Positions 8,449 through 17,529 are shown, counted from the stretch's first letter. The stretch: 64,000 nucleotides of DNA from REEB506 sp040381035 (GCA_040381035.1 JBEIHY010000011.1:1-64000), one strand, 5' to 3'. Notes: generated from the sequence alone by a model not told the origin. Numbers and translations: made by a program.

Positions 8449-9254
8449 CGGGCGGCAAAGCGCGCACGGGCGGCGGCGAAATCGTCCCAGCGCGCCTGCG
8501 CCACGGCGGCCACATCCTGGCCGTGGGTGAGGACGAAAAACTCGTCGGCGGCAAAGCCCTCCAAGATGCGCGCGGCCGCGACATCGGCCGGCAAGCCAGC
8601 GCGATTTTCGGCGGCGAACTGGGCGTCTCCTTGGCGCGGCCCGCCGAAGCGGTCATGGCGTGTGCGCAGCGGATTCCAGATCTCGCTGACGACCAGGCCG
8701 GGGCAAATCACGCTGACGCGCACAGGCCAAGGCGCAAGATCGCGGCGCAGGGTTTCGCCAATGCCGAGCGCTGCATGTTTGGACACAGTATAGATCGACG
8801 CCTGCCCGCCGCGCGGCGGTAAACCGAGGGCGTGTTCCGACGCCGTGAGGGCAAACCGCGCCGGCCGGCCGGCCGCGATCAGACGCGGGCAAAAGCCCTG
8901 CGCCATGGCGATTGGCCCGCCGACATTGACCGCCAGCACCCAATCAATATTACGTTGCGGCGTCGAATAAAGCGGCCCGCCTGCCCCGACGCCGGCATTG
9001 GCGATCACCAGATCAATCGCTGGCAATTCAGCAAAGGCGAGATCGGCGAACGCAGCGATGCTGGCGGGATCGGCATGGTCAGCGAATGCGGCCAGCGCAT
9101 CGCCGCCGGCGTCGCGGATGGCGTCCACCGTTGCCTGCGCGCCCGACAGATCAATGTCGCCGACCAGAACGCGCGCGCCGCCAGCAGCCAGCCGGTGGGC
9201 CAAGGCTGCGCCAATGCCGCTGGCCGCGCCGGTGATGACTGCCGCGGCGATCAT
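8430..9254 (-). CDS. short-chain dehydrogenase/reductase
   Basis: A 274-residue classical SDR: cofactor motif TGAASGIG near the N-terminus, NAGVGAG, catalytic Ser in LTASEHALG, YTVSK (Tyr and Lys of the active site), then VICPGLV. The acidic residue in VGDIDLS after beta-2 suggests NAD preference. The substrate is unknown. It is last in a minus-strand operon whose members overlap by four bases; its ATG overlaps the TGA of the phosphatase gene. It also overlaps the 3' end of folD by 19 bp on the opposite strand. Confidence 0.9.
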   Translation of the reverse strand: MIAAAVITGAASGIGAALAHRLAAGGARVLVGDIDLSGAQATVDAIRDAGGDALAAFADHADPASIAAFADLAFAELPAIDLVIANAGVGAGGPLYSTPQRNIDWVLAVNVGGPIAMAQGFCPRLIAAGRPARFALTASEHALGLPPRGGQASIYTVSKHAALGIGETLRRDLAPWPVRVSVICPGLVVSEIWNPLRTRHDRFGGPRQGDAQFAAENRAGLPADVAAARILEGFAADEFFVLTHGQDVAAVAQARWDDFAAARARFAARYGDDA

Positions 9255-9991
9255 GCGGCCAGGAACGCCGGTTGCGCACGCCCGTTCAAGACCACGCAGG
9301 TCAAAGGCCCGCCAAACACGGCCCCGGTATCGACATTGATCCGCCGGCCGACCACTTCAGGCTTGCTGTCGCGCGTGGGCGTGTGGCCGTGAATGATCCG
9401 CCAGCCGTCCAGTTCTTTGCGCTGGGGCCAATGATCGGCGCGGAAAAAGCGCGGGCTGCGCGTCCAGACGCGAATATCATCCTTGCACTCTGGGAACGTG
9501 ACGGGATCGATGCCGGCGTGAACAAACGCGATCTTGGCGGCTTCGTCGCGCGCCAGCGTCGGCAGCGCGCGCAGCCAAGCGAGGTGATCCTCATCGATCA
9601 GTTTACGCCAGTCCAGCGCATTGGCGGCGCGGTGGGCGCGAATATAGGAATTCACGCAATCAAGCCCGCCATTGGAGAACCAGTGTTCTTCCGCTGTGGA
9701 ATTGGTGCGATCGAACGCATCAAGCATCATCTGCTCATGATTGCCGCGCAGGCACACCGTGTCCACGCCGTCGTGGAGCGCGGCGCGTTTTTCAAACTTG
9801 ATCACAGCCGCGATTGCACCACGGCTTTCTGGGCCGCGGTCGACCAGATCCCCCAGATGCACCACAAGCGCGGGCCCGCCGCGCTGGGCGATGTCATCCA
9901 GAATCAGGCCGTGCAGCGTCTCCAGCCGCGCGGCTTCGCCATGGACATCGCCAATGGCGTAAAATGTTTTGGCCTGAGCCGTATCCGTCAT
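9251..9991 (-). CDS. PPP-type metallophosphatase (serine/threonine phosphatase family)
   Basis: A 246-residue calcineurin-like phosphoesterase. Metal-binding motifs occur in order: GDVHG, GDLVDRGPESR, GNHE, FVHAG, IHGHT. This is the arrangement of bacterial PPP phosphatases and related ApaH-like enzymes. Two metal ions would activate water for phosphoester hydrolysis. The start MTDTAQAK lies in an ATGA overlap with rarD. Residues after GNHE (AFDRTNSTAEEHWFSNGG) are typical of the bacterial cytosolic group. The substrate could be a phosphoprotein or a dinucleotide; sequence alone cannot decide. Confidence 0.9.
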   Translation of the reverse strand: MTDTAQAKTFYAIGDVHGEAARLETLHGLILDDIAQRGGPALVVHLGDLVDRGPESRGAIAAVIKFEKRAALHDGVDTVCLRGNHEQMMLDAFDRTNSTAEEHWFSNGGLDCVNSYIRAHRAANALDWRKLIDEDHLAWLRALPTLARDEAAKIAFVHAGIDPVTFPECKDDIRVWTRSPRFFRADHWPQRKELDGWRIIHGHTPTRDSKPEVVGRRINVDTGAVFGGPLTCVVLNGRAQPAFLAA

Positions 9992-10884
9992 TGCGCAGCC
10001 ATCGCCTTTCGTGGTCGCAGCGCGTCCCAAGAGAACAGCGCCAGCCCGCCCCAAATCAATCCGAAGCTCGCAATGCGGATGGGCGTCAAAGGTTCGCCAA
10101 ACGCAACGCCGAGCAGGAACTGCATCGAAGGAGTAATATATTGTAGCAGACCCAATGTTGTGAAAGGGAGCCGTCGCGCGCCGAAAGCGAAGAGAATAAG
10201 CGGAATCGCCGTGGCCGGGCCACTCAACGCCATTAACCAGAATTGCTCCGGGCTTTGGGTTGCCGCCAAACCCTGCGTTTGATGGAGAAAAATCAATCCT
10301 GCCGCAGCGGGCGCCGCCAGGATTAAGGTTTCGCCGAGCAGCCCGGCGGCGGCCGGAACCGGCGCCTGTTTGCGCACCAGCCCATAAAGCGACCATGTGG
10401 CGCACAAGGCCAACGCGACATAAGGCGGCGCGCCGAGGGCGACGCCCTGCACCAGTACGCCCATCGCCGCCAGGCTTAAGGCGGCGATCTGGGTGCGGTT
10501 CAGCCGCTCTTGAAACAAGGCAACGCCGAACGCGACATTCACCAGCGGCGTCAAGAAATATGCTAAGCTCGCTTCGATCACTTTGGCGTTGGCGACCGCC
10601 CAAACATAAATCCACCAATTGATCCCAACCAGCAGCGCCGACAACGCCAGCGCGCGCATCACGCCGGGCTGGCGCCAGGCCTTCAGCGCCGCAGCAAACC
10701 CGCCGGTGAAGGCCACCGCAAGTGCAGCCGCCGGGATGCTCCACAGGATGCGCGCAGCAAGAATTTCGCGCGCATCGGCAAAGTGCAGCAGCTTCAAGAA
10801 AGCGGGCAAAAGCCCCCAAATGAAATAGGCGCTCACCGCCGCGATCAGACCGACGCGGCGGGTTTCAGCTTCTGTGTTGGTCAT
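9988..10884 (-). CDS. rarD: EamA-family transporter RarD
   Basis: A 298-residue integral membrane protein with about ten helices. The N-terminal GLIAAVSAYFIWGLLPAFLKLL and the later INWWIYVWAVANAKVIEASLAYFLTPLVNV are hallmark RarD segments, and LGLLQYITPSMQFLLGV matches the second EamA repeat. RarD proteins belong to the drug/metabolite transporter superfamily; the substrate is usually unknown (chloramphenicol sensitivity was the original phenotype). It is the second gene of the four-gene coupled operon, with ATGA overlaps on both sides. Confidence 0.92.
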   Translation of the reverse strand: MTNTEAETRRVGLIAAVSAYFIWGLLPAFLKLLHFADAREILAARILWSIPAAALAVAFTGGFAAALKAWRQPGVMRALALSALLVGINWWIYVWAVANAKVIEASLAYFLTPLVNVAFGVALFQERLNRTQIAALSLAAMGVLVQGVALGAPPYVALALCATWSLYGLVRKQAPVPAAAGLLGETLILAAPAAAGLIFLHQTQGLAATQSPEQFWLMALSGPATAIPLILFAFGARRLPFTTLGLLQYITPSMQFLLGVAFGEPLTPIRIASFGLIWGGLALFSWDALRPRKAMAAQ

Positions 10885-11708
10885 GCAGTCAAATCGTCCG
10901 GAATCGGCGCATCGGCGGCGCTGGTGTTTTGGCCGACCGGCAGCAATCCGCCCGCCCCACCGAGCACGATGGTCGCCGCCGGCGCGCCAGGTTTGCCGCT
11001 GGCGGCTTGCAGGATGCGCAAATTCATCAACTCCGGATTGCCTTTGAGCAAACGCGCGGCATTGGCCAAGGCGCGCAGACTGGCCTGTTCGCCGCGCGCG
11101 CGATCGAGTGCGGCTTGCCCTTCCTTTTGCGCCTTCCACAGATCGGCCAGCGCCTGCTTGGCCGCGCCCGAAACCGTGAAATCGCGCAAGCGCGCCTCTT
11201 CGATCATCACACCCAAATCGCCAGTGAGCGCACCGATTGCGCCGGCCAAATCCGCTTCGATCAAACCGCGTTCGGCCAGCAGCGCATCAAGGCGATGGGC
11301 GCCGGCGCGCTGCCGCAGCGCGATCTGGCCGGCCTCATAGAGAAGACTTTCGGGAATGATCGCGGCGCGGCGATAGCGCACCGGGTCGGTGATGCGAAAG
11401 CGCACCCAGGCCGTGAGCTTTACGGCCAGGCTGTCGGCGGTCAGCACTTCCTGGCCGCCGTTCGTGGTCGTGCGGGCGCGCAAGTCCAGACGTTCGATTT
11501 CGACTGGCTCGGGCCAAGTGGCGTAACGGCCGGGGCCGAGGGTTTCTTCGATCTTACCGTCGCGAATTCTGAGACCGACCTCATGATCGTAAATCGTCAC
11601 CCGGCCATCGCGCCAGCGTCGCCATAGACCGCGGCCCGGATAGACCCATAAGATCACCGCCAGAACCAACAGCCAGACAATTCGGGGAAGTTCTGCGAGT
11701 GCGTCCAT
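10881..11708 (-). CDS. SPFH/Band 7 (slipin-like) membrane protein
   Basis: A 275-residue protein with one N-terminal membrane helix (IVWLLVLAVILWVYPG) followed by an SPFH domain: VTIYDHEVGLRIRDGKIEETLGPGRYATWP, then LTADSLAVKLTAWVRFRITDP, and a helical region ending in ALADLWKAQKEGQAALDRARGEQASL. Such proteins oligomerise at membranes and organise microdomains or protease partners. It leads the coupled operon SPFH-rarD-phosphatase-SDR. The C-terminal ~35 residues are Gly/Ala-rich and probably disordered. Confidence 0.88.
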   Translation of the reverse strand: MDALAELPRIVWLLVLAVILWVYPGRGLWRRWRDGRVTIYDHEVGLRIRDGKIEETLGPGRYATWPEPVEIERLDLRARTTTNGGQEVLTADSLAVKLTAWVRFRITDPVRYRRAAIIPESLLYEAGQIALRQRAGAHRLDALLAERGLIEADLAGAIGALTGDLGVMIEEARLRDFTVSGAAKQALADLWKAQKEGQAALDRARGEQASLRALANAARLLKGNPELMNLRILQAASGKPGAPAATIVLGGAGGLLPVGQNTSAADAPIPDDLTA

Positions 11709-11805
11709 ACCAGCGGCTTTCCGGCCCGGATCGAACCTTCCAGGGCCACGGCGCGCCGGCGGGGATCTGATCCGCAGGGCCGACGCACCGCTCCGCTTGC
11801 GCGGC

Positions 11806-11821
11806 GGCCCCGGAAGGGCCT
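11806..11821. other. short GC hairpin in the SPFH/DUF2332 intergenic gap
   Basis: GGCCC, a five-base loop CGGAA, then GGGCC and TTT. It lies in the 258-bp gap between two minus-strand genes. The T run is on the plus strand, so it would not terminate the minus-strand DUF2332 transcript. Function unclear. Confidence 0.25.
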
Positions 11822-11966
11822 TTCGAGGAATGACTTAACAGGTCAGGCGTAACGCTCACGCGGCCCGCCGCGCCCTACGGACGCGCGACCGTCTCGCTGT
11901 CACGCAAACGTGAACGTATGGCCCCGCCGGCGCCGACGCAAGCGGCCGGCGCCCGTCACAGTTGGG

Positions 11967-13016
11967 TCAGAGGCGTTCGACCATGCGACCGTGCGGGTCT
12001 GCGGCGGCGAGAATCTCGCGGGTCTCGCCCGGCCAGGTGATCATGTCGATCACAAAGCGCGTTGGGATATCGGTGCTTTGCCACAGCGCTTCGGGTTCGA
12101 AGCGCAGCCATGCAAGGGGCGTATCCGGGGTTGCCCGCGCGCCGGCGGCGTAAATGGCGTCTTTGATTGCCTCGCGCACGGCCGGCGGCGGATACTGATA
12201 AAACACCGAATGATAAATCACCGCGCAGGCGCTCGCTTCCCGTGCATTGAGTTTTTCGGCCAGCCAAACATCTGCACTCGCAGCATCAACGCGCACATCA
12301 TGGGCGAGCGCCAGCGCCACCGCACCGTCAAACCGCGCCAGCCGATCGGCCTGATCGGGCCAAATGTAGGAGCGAAGCTGCAACCGCTTCAGCGGGTCGC
12401 GGATATCGAGCGGATGGATGTCGCACGCGGCGCGGCGCGCCACGCGGATCGGCGCATCCACAGGCGGCGCAGCCCCGCTAAAAGCGGTGTCGATCACCAC
12501 ATCGCCCGCGCCCCAAGCCCAGCTGTCGGTGCGAAAGGCGAAGCTGTCCCAGTTCAAATTCAGCCCAGCGCTGGCGCCAATCTCATAGGTGTCAAGCGGC
12601 AAGCCAAAGCGCTGCGCGAGATCGGCAAACCCCACGAAAAGGCCAATCGAACGGCGCGTTTCATTGGTCTGCGGCGGCGATTGGATGAACTGCGCAACCC
12701 ACGCATTCTCGCGGGCCAAGAAATCGCAGGCGATGGGCCAGACGGTTTCCATTCGCCAATTCGGCTCAGCCGCCGGATACTGGGCGGCAAGCGGCTCGTC
12801 CTTGCCGCTGAGTGCGGCGAAGTGAAGCGCGCCGGCCAAACGCAGGCTGAGGGCGTCCGCGCGCGGCGGCGAAGGCCAGCCGCCAACCAGCGCATGAACC
12901 GGCCCTTGGGCTTCATAGTCGCGCGCCATCGCTTCGAGCAAACGCGCCGTGAACGGCGACCCGAACAGATCGCAAAATGCAGCCTGCTCTCTGAAATGCG
13001 TGAGGATAGCGTCCAT
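11967..13016 (-). CDS. DUF2332 family protein
   Basis: A 349-residue protein matching the DUF2332 layout: an N-terminal helix with FREQAAFCDLFGSPFTARLLEAMARD, then WPIACDFLARENAWVAQFIQSPPQTNETRRS, the conserved YEIGASAGLNLNWD, RRAACDIHPLDIRDP and CAVIYHSVFYQYPPP. The IGASAGLNL segment resembles a nucleotide-type Gly-rich turn, but no reaction is established for the family. No signal peptide or membrane helix is seen, so it should be cytoplasmic. It stands alone, divergent from dapD. Confidence 0.85.
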   Translation of the reverse strand: MDAILTHFREQAAFCDLFGSPFTARLLEAMARDYEAQGPVHALVGGWPSPPRADALSLRLAGALHFAALSGKDEPLAAQYPAAEPNWRMETVWPIACDFLARENAWVAQFIQSPPQTNETRRSIGLFVGFADLAQRFGLPLDTYEIGASAGLNLNWDSFAFRTDSWAWGAGDVVIDTAFSGAAPPVDAPIRVARRAACDIHPLDIRDPLKRLQLRSYIWPDQADRLARFDGAVALALAHDVRVDAASADVWLAEKLNAREASACAVIYHSVFYQYPPPAVREAIKDAIYAAGARATPDTPLAWLRFEPEALWQSTDIPTRFVIDMITWPGETREILAAADPHGRMVERL

Positions 13017-13242
13017 CGCAGATGTTTAAGGCGCAACCGCGCGCGCGGCAATCGCGCCCGCGCGCGAAGCGGTTGTCTGTGGGACTTGCGCAGAGCCGGT
13101 TGTGGCGGGAATTTACCGGCTCCTTGCCGCGCCTGATATCCAACAGCTTCGATACCGCGAGGCATACTCGCCACAACCCGGCAGACGCCAAGGGCGATAC
13201 AGCCCCATTGACCCCAACCTCGCCGGCGCGTAACGCGCCTTT

Positions 13243-14076
13243 ATGCGCTACGCCACCGATATCGCCGCCGAGATCGACATCGCCTGGGAGCGCCGCGAGG
13301 CGCTGAACCCCGCCTCCACCGGCGCTGACCGCGAGGCGGTGGAGGCGGCCCTTGATCTGCTCGATCGCGGCGAGGCGCGCGTGGCTGAGCGCGGCGCCGA
13401 TGGCCAATGGCTGACCCATCAATGGCTGAAAAAGGCCGTGCTGCTCAGCTTCCGCTTAAGCGTCAATGTCGAGATCAGCGGCGGGCCGGGCGGCGCGCAC
13501 TGGTGGGATAAAGTGCCGTCGAAGTTTCAGGGCTGGCATGCGGGCGCCTTCACCGAAGCGGGTTTCCGCGCCGTGCCGGGATCGATCGTGCGGCGCGGCG
13601 CGTATATCGCCAAGAACGCCGTCCTGATGCCGAGCTTCGTCAATATCGGCGCCCATGTCGGCGAAGGCGCGATGATCGATACCTGGGCGACCGTCGGCTC
13701 GTGCGCGCAGATCGGCAAGAATGTACATATTTCCGGCGGCGCCGGCATTGGCGGCGTGCTGGAGCCGCTGCAAGCGAATCCGGTGATTATCGAAGACAAT
13801 TGCTTTGTCGGCGCGCGGTCGGAAGTGGCCGAGGGCGTGATTGTGCGCGAAGGCGCGGTGCTGTCGATGGGCGTGTTTCTTGGCGCTTCGACCAAGATCG
13901 TCGATCGCGAAACCGGCGAAATTTTCCGCGGCGAAGTGCCGGCTTTTTCGGTCGTTGTACCGGGCTCGCTCGGCGGCGGCGATGGCAAGCCGGCGCTGGC
14001 CTGCGCCGTGATCGTCAAACGCGTCGACGCCCAGACGCGGGCCAAGACCGCCATCAATGAGCTGTTGCGCGACTAG
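13243..14076 (+). CDS. dapD: tetrahydrodipicolinate N-succinyltransferase
   Basis: A 277-residue enzyme of the lysine and diaminopimelate pathway, transferring succinyl from succinyl-CoA to tetrahydrodipicolinate. The N-terminal helical domain is followed by WWDKVPSKFQGW and a left-handed beta helix of hexapeptide repeats (VRRGAYIAKNAVLMPSFVNIGAHVGEGAMIDTWATVGSCAQIGKNVHISGGAGIGG). The conserved end reads VVPGSLGGGDGKPALACAVIVKRVDAQTRAKTAINELLRD. Length and motifs are those of functional DapD. The stop overlaps that of the convergent EI24 gene by four bases. No other dap gene is in the window. DapD feeds peptidoglycan synthesis. Confidence 0.96.
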   Translation: MRYATDIAAEIDIAWERREALNPASTGADREAVEAALDLLDRGEARVAERGADGQWLTHQWLKKAVLLSFRLSVNVEISGGPGGAHWWDKVPSKFQGWHAGAFTEAGFRAVPGSIVRRGAYIAKNAVLMPSFVNIGAHVGEGAMIDTWATVGSCAQIGKNVHISGGAGIGGVLEPLQANPVIIEDNCFVGARSEVAEGVIVREGAVLSMGVFLGASTKIVDRETGEIFRGEVPAFSVVVPGSLGGGDGKPALACAVIVKRVDAQTRAKTAINELLRD

Positions 14077-14741
14077 ACCGATGCGCGCTTGTGTAGCCGC
14101 ACCATCAGCGCAATGCCAAACAGCGGCGCGCACAAATTCACCATTGGCACGCTCATCACCGCCGCCAGAGCCAGACCCGCCAGAAACACCAAAGCCCCGT
14201 GTTTGCGCCGCAGTGCGCGCACATCGGGCCAATCGCGAAAGCGCAGCGCCGCCATTGAGAAATATTCGCGCCCGAGCAAGAAACCGTTCAGCCCCCAATA
14301 GACCAGAACATTGACCACCGGCACGAAATACAAGGGCAGCGCCAAGACATTCAGCGGCACCGCCACTGCCGCAATCCGCGCCGATGCGGCGAGCGCCTTC
14401 GGCAAAGCCATCCCAATACCAGGCCGATCGGCCGGATAGCCGGTGCGCTCCACCCGCTCGGCGGCAAGGTCGAGAAATACCCCGCCGACAATCATCGTCA
14501 CCGCCGGGGTCAAGATCACCGCCGCCAGAATCAGCGCCGCCGACGCGATCGCTTCTGCGCCGATACCCAACCAGCCATGCAGAGGGATCAGCGGGACGAG
14601 ATATGTCAGCCCAGCCCAAGCCAAGCCCGCCAGCAGCGCCGCCGCAAGCCCCGCACACAGCAGCAGCAGACCGCGCAGCGGCTTGCCGAAAAGGTCCGCG
14701 ACGGCCAAAGCCGCCGCATGGGGCACATCCGCAAAGGTCAT
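14073..14741 (-). CDS. EI24/CysZ-like integral membrane protein
   Basis: A 222-residue membrane protein with about four to five helices. The start MTFADVPHAAAL is chosen because it gives the typical short N-terminus before the LFGKPLRGLLLLCAGL helix. The EI24 family features are GIEAIASAAL-like and ILTPAVTMIVGGVFLDLAAERVE, then NVLALPLYFVPVVNVLVYWGLNGFLLGREYFSMAALR and a final helix. CysZ relatives take up sulfate, but most EI24 proteins of alphaproteobacteria have no proven substrate. Convergent with dapD with a 4-bp overlap. Confidence 0.85.
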   Translation of the reverse strand: MTFADVPHAAALAVADLFGKPLRGLLLLCAGLAAALLAGLAWAGLTYLVPLIPLHGWLGIGAEAIASAALILAAVILTPAVTMIVGGVFLDLAAERVERTGYPADRPGIGMALPKALAASARIAAVAVPLNVLALPLYFVPVVNVLVYWGLNGFLLGREYFSMAALRFRDWPDVRALRRKHGALVFLAGLALAAVMSVPMVNLCAPLFGIALMVRLHKRASV

Positions 14742-14858
14742 GGCTCGCCTTAGCCGAGACGCCCCGCCCGCGCCATCGCCGCGATCCGTTGCAGCGCCGG
14801 AACAAACTGATCCGAACCACGCAACACTCCCTAACAGCGCCATCAAGAGATCAGAGCG

Positions 14859-15546
14859 TTGTGCGCGGCTCTGGGATTGGCCGCGATCCTGGCGGCGCCA
14901 GCGGTGGCGCGCGACATTCTGGTCGGGGGCGCCAGCGCCACCGATCGCGACAGCCTGGTGATTGCCGAACACCGCGTGCGCCTGCACGCCAGTGACGCGT
15001 TTGAAGGCGAACAAATCTGCACACGCGCGAACGGGCGCACACAGGCTTGCAGCGGCGAGGCCCCCCATGAGCTCGCCAAACTGGTCGCGTGCGCAACCAT
15101 CGTGTGCGTGCGGCGCGACGCCGATGCCTATGTCTGGCGGCAGCTATGGTCCGCCGCGGCCCAGCGCTGACGTTTCGCCGCTGTGGCGATGCGTATGCCC
15201 ACAATGAAGCCGAAGCGCAGGCAGCCGGCGTTGGCGTCTGGGCGCCCGGTCTGCGCTTCACGTCGCCGTGGGACTGGCGGTATGCGCACACCGCCCCCCA
15301 TGCCGCTCTGGCCGCGCGCGCGCCAAACGACGCAACAGCCTGCACCGTCAAAGGCAAAGTCAACCGCGACGGCGAGCGGGTCGATCACCTGCCCCAGGTC
15401 AATTCTGAAGTCGCACCCGCGCCGCAGTCATGTTCTGCAGCGAGGCCGAGGCCCGCGCCGCCGACTGTAGCGCCGCGCGGCGTCAGGATACCGGCGGCCC
15501 GCCCCCGCAATGGAGCCCAAAGGCGTATCACATCACGAAGATGTGA
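14859..15546 (+). pseudogene. thermonuclease-like (SNase) pseudogene in three frames
   Basis: Three segments in three different frames read together as one secreted SNase-family protein. Segment 1 (from TTG at 14859): a signal peptide then HRVRLHASDAFEGEQICTR and a TGA at 15168. Segment 2 (frame of about 15089-15420): RRCGDAYAHNEAEAQAAGVGVWAP, FTSPWDWR and CTVKGKVNRDGERVDHLP, the part of the family following the nuclease core. Segment 3 (from 15430): FCSEAEARAADCSAARR, the conserved C-terminal tail, ending at TGA 15544. At least two frameshifts separate them. The canonical IDAPE motif reads SDAFE. Either the gene is dead or the assembly has indels here. Confidence 0.75.
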
Positions 15547-15614
15547 GACCGATGTTTGCTTTCCGCAAGATCGCACACTAGTTATTTTAGGTTGGGGCTC
15601 TGGAGACGCGGGGC

Positions 15615-16658
15615 GTGGCAGAAATAATTGTGAATGCCATGTTTGGACGCGGGCTGGGCGGGCTTGAGCGATCCTTTGCTAATGTTAACGCGGGGCTGCG
15701 TTGGGCGGGCTTCCGCGTCCTGAGCGTCGTGTCTGAAGATGCATTGATTGCCGCGCAGTTGCCTACCGATGTCGAAATCGCCGGGATTCGGCAGACCTCG
15801 CAATGGGACCTTGGCGCGATCCTGCGACTGCAACAGCTCCGCAACCGTCTGCGACCCGCAGCCATCTTGACCCATGGCGCCCGCGCCGGCGCGCTGTTTG
15901 CGCGCGCATTGAGTGGGAAAACGCCGCATGCCGCCATGTTGCACAGCGCAAGGCTAAAGCAGCTCAACCGCTTTGATATGGTCATCACCGTCACCCGCAC
16001 ACTTGCCCAGGCCGCGATCGGCGCAGGCGTCGCGCCGGGGCGGGTCCGTCATGTGCCGAACTTTTTGTTGGACGCCAGTGCATGGCCGCCGCGTGCGCCG
16101 GCCGGTGACGTGCGCTTGGGTTTTCTGGGCCGGCTGTCGCCGGAAAAAGGCGCAGATCGGTTGATCGATGCGTTGTTGCATCGCCGCGCGATTGGCGGCG
16201 CGCCCGTGTCCTTGCGCATTGCCGGCGATGGTCCGGAACGGGCAGCGCTCGAAAAGCGCGCAGCGCCTCTCGGCGCCGATGTGCGCTTTCTCGGCTGGCA
16301 AGCGGACCCGGCGGCATTTCTGGCCGAAACCGATGTGCTGGTGGTGCCGTCGCGCGCGGAAGTCTTTGGGATGGTGATCCTGGAGGCCTGGCGGTCAGGC
16401 GCCGCCATTGTCGCGACCCGTGCGGACGGGCCGTTGGAATTGATCCGCGATGGCCAAGACGGCTTGCTGAGCAGTGGCGAGCCCGGCCCCTTGGCCGCCT
16501 CCCTTGACCGCGTGATCGCCGATTGCGAATTGCGTCAGCGCCTGGCCACTGGCGGCCGCGCCCGGCTAGCGGCGTTTGACATCACGGCTGCCGCACCCGC
16601 CCTCGCCGCCGCGATGCGCGACCTGATCAGCGCCCGCGCCGCCCAGTTCGCCCCATAA
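15615..16658 (+). CDS. GT4-family glycosyltransferase
   Basis: A 347-residue retaining glycosyltransferase of GT-B fold. GTG start with GGAGA about eight bases upstream. The N-terminal nucleotide fold contains GRGLGGLERSFANVNAGL (the usual GGxER motif). The C-terminal half holds the donor site: LGFLGRLSPEKGADRLIDAL, LRIAGDGPERAALE, VRFLGWQADPAAFLAETDVLVVPSRAEVFGMVILEAWRSG (EX7E-type segment). The acceptor and sugar cannot be told; surface polysaccharide or lipopolysaccharide assembly is likely. It overlaps the 3' end of the convergent propeller gene by 32 bp. Confidence 0.92.
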   Translation: MAEIIVNAMFGRGLGGLERSFANVNAGLRWAGFRVLSVVSEDALIAAQLPTDVEIAGIRQTSQWDLGAILRLQQLRNRLRPAAILTHGARAGALFARALSGKTPHAAMLHSARLKQLNRFDMVITVTRTLAQAAIGAGVAPGRVRHVPNFLLDASAWPPRAPAGDVRLGFLGRLSPEKGADRLIDALLHRRAIGGAPVSLRIAGDGPERAALEKRAAPLGADVRFLGWQADPAAFLAETDVLVVPSRAEVFGMVILEAWRSGAAIVATRADGPLELIRDGQDGLLSSGEPGPLAASLDRVIADCELRQRLATGGRARLAAFDITAAAPALAAAMRDLISARAAQFAP

Positions 16659-17529
16659 GTCGGCGCCGACGGCGCTCCCAATCGATCAGCCAGCGCCGCC
16701 GACTGACCAGACTCTGCTTCAGATCAATCAGGGTGACAGGTCCGGCGGCGCTGAGCGTATGCAGGCCGTCGCGCCATGGGCCGGCCCAAACGCCGGGCTC
16801 CACGCGACCGGCCGTGGCCCATGTATCGGCGGCGGCGTCAATCGCCACAATTTCCACCGCGCCGCCATAGGTCGCGCGGCAATCCTGCATTGGAACATAG
16901 ATTTGCGCGCCAAGCGCAAACGCCGTGCCGCCCGGCCGGCCGGTGGCGAGATCGTCATGCACGGGCTGCGGGCCCACCGTCCAAGGGCCGGTAAAGCGCG
17001 GCGCCTGCGCCATCCAGGTTTGGCGCATCGCGCCGGCGCCGGGTTGGGTGAACAGCATCCGCCACCCATCGCCGACTTGAAACGGCGTGGCGTCGATCGC
17101 GGGCAGATCGAGCAGATCGAACCCGCGCTCCCAGCGATGGGGAAACGCCGCCGCCCGATAGGCCGTGAGCTTTCCCGAACGGTGCGCTTCGGGAAGCATG
17201 AACAGCTCGCCATCCGCTTCGATCAGCTGCGGATAGGAGAGATGAAACGGCGCGCCGAGCGCCGGGCTATGATCGATCAAACGCAGCGCGCGATCATAGC
17301 GCAGCACATCGATCCGCCCAATCTTGTCGCGGTAATCAAAGAATTCCGCGAAAACATGCAGGGTTTCGTCGCGCCAGAGTCCAAACGGGTCGGCGAGGAA
17401 TGTGAACGGCGCGAGTTTCGGTCCGAACACCATGCGATGGGCGGTCAGAAAATCGGCAGACAGGGCGCGCGCGATCGGCGCCTCGACGATGGCGATCGTC
17501 CACAAATCCGTGTTCGGCGCTTTCAGCAT
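16627..17529 (-). CDS. five-bladed beta-propeller protein (GINT1 N-terminal/GH43-like)
   Basis: A 300-residue soluble protein resembling the glycosyl-hydrolase-like propeller that is the N-terminal domain of glucosamine inositolphosphorylceramide transferase, also found alone or next to formyltransferases and glycosyltransferases in bacteria. Typical pieces: FLADPFGLWRDETLHVFAEFFDYRDKIGRIDVLRYD, HLSYPQLIEADGELFMLPEAHRSGKLTAYRA and LFTQPGAG. The ADPF and EFFDY motifs are strong for this family. The start MLKAPNTDLW is preferred to an upstream ATG that would add 30 unusual Arg-rich residues. Its neighbour is a glycosyltransferase, supporting a role in glycan assembly or binding. Confidence 0.72.
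   Translation of the reverse strand: MLKAPNTDLWTIAIVEAPIARALSADFLTAHRMVFGPKLAPFTFLADPFGLWRDETLHVFAEFFDYRDKIGRIDVLRYDRALRLIDHSPALGAPFHLSYPQLIEADGELFMLPEAHRSGKLTAYRAAAFPHRWERGFDLLDLPAIDATPFQVGDGWRMLFTQPGAGAMRQTWMAQAPRFTGPWTVGPQPVHDDLATGRPGGTAFALGAQIYVPMQDCRATYGGAVEIVAIDAAADTWATAGRVEPGVWAGPWRDGLHTLSAAGPVTLIDLKQSLVSRRRWLIDWERRRRRLMGRTGRRGR

Noticed and set aside
11806..11821. Terminator of the DUF2332 transcript
   Set aside because: The T run lies on the wrong strand for the minus-strand gene.
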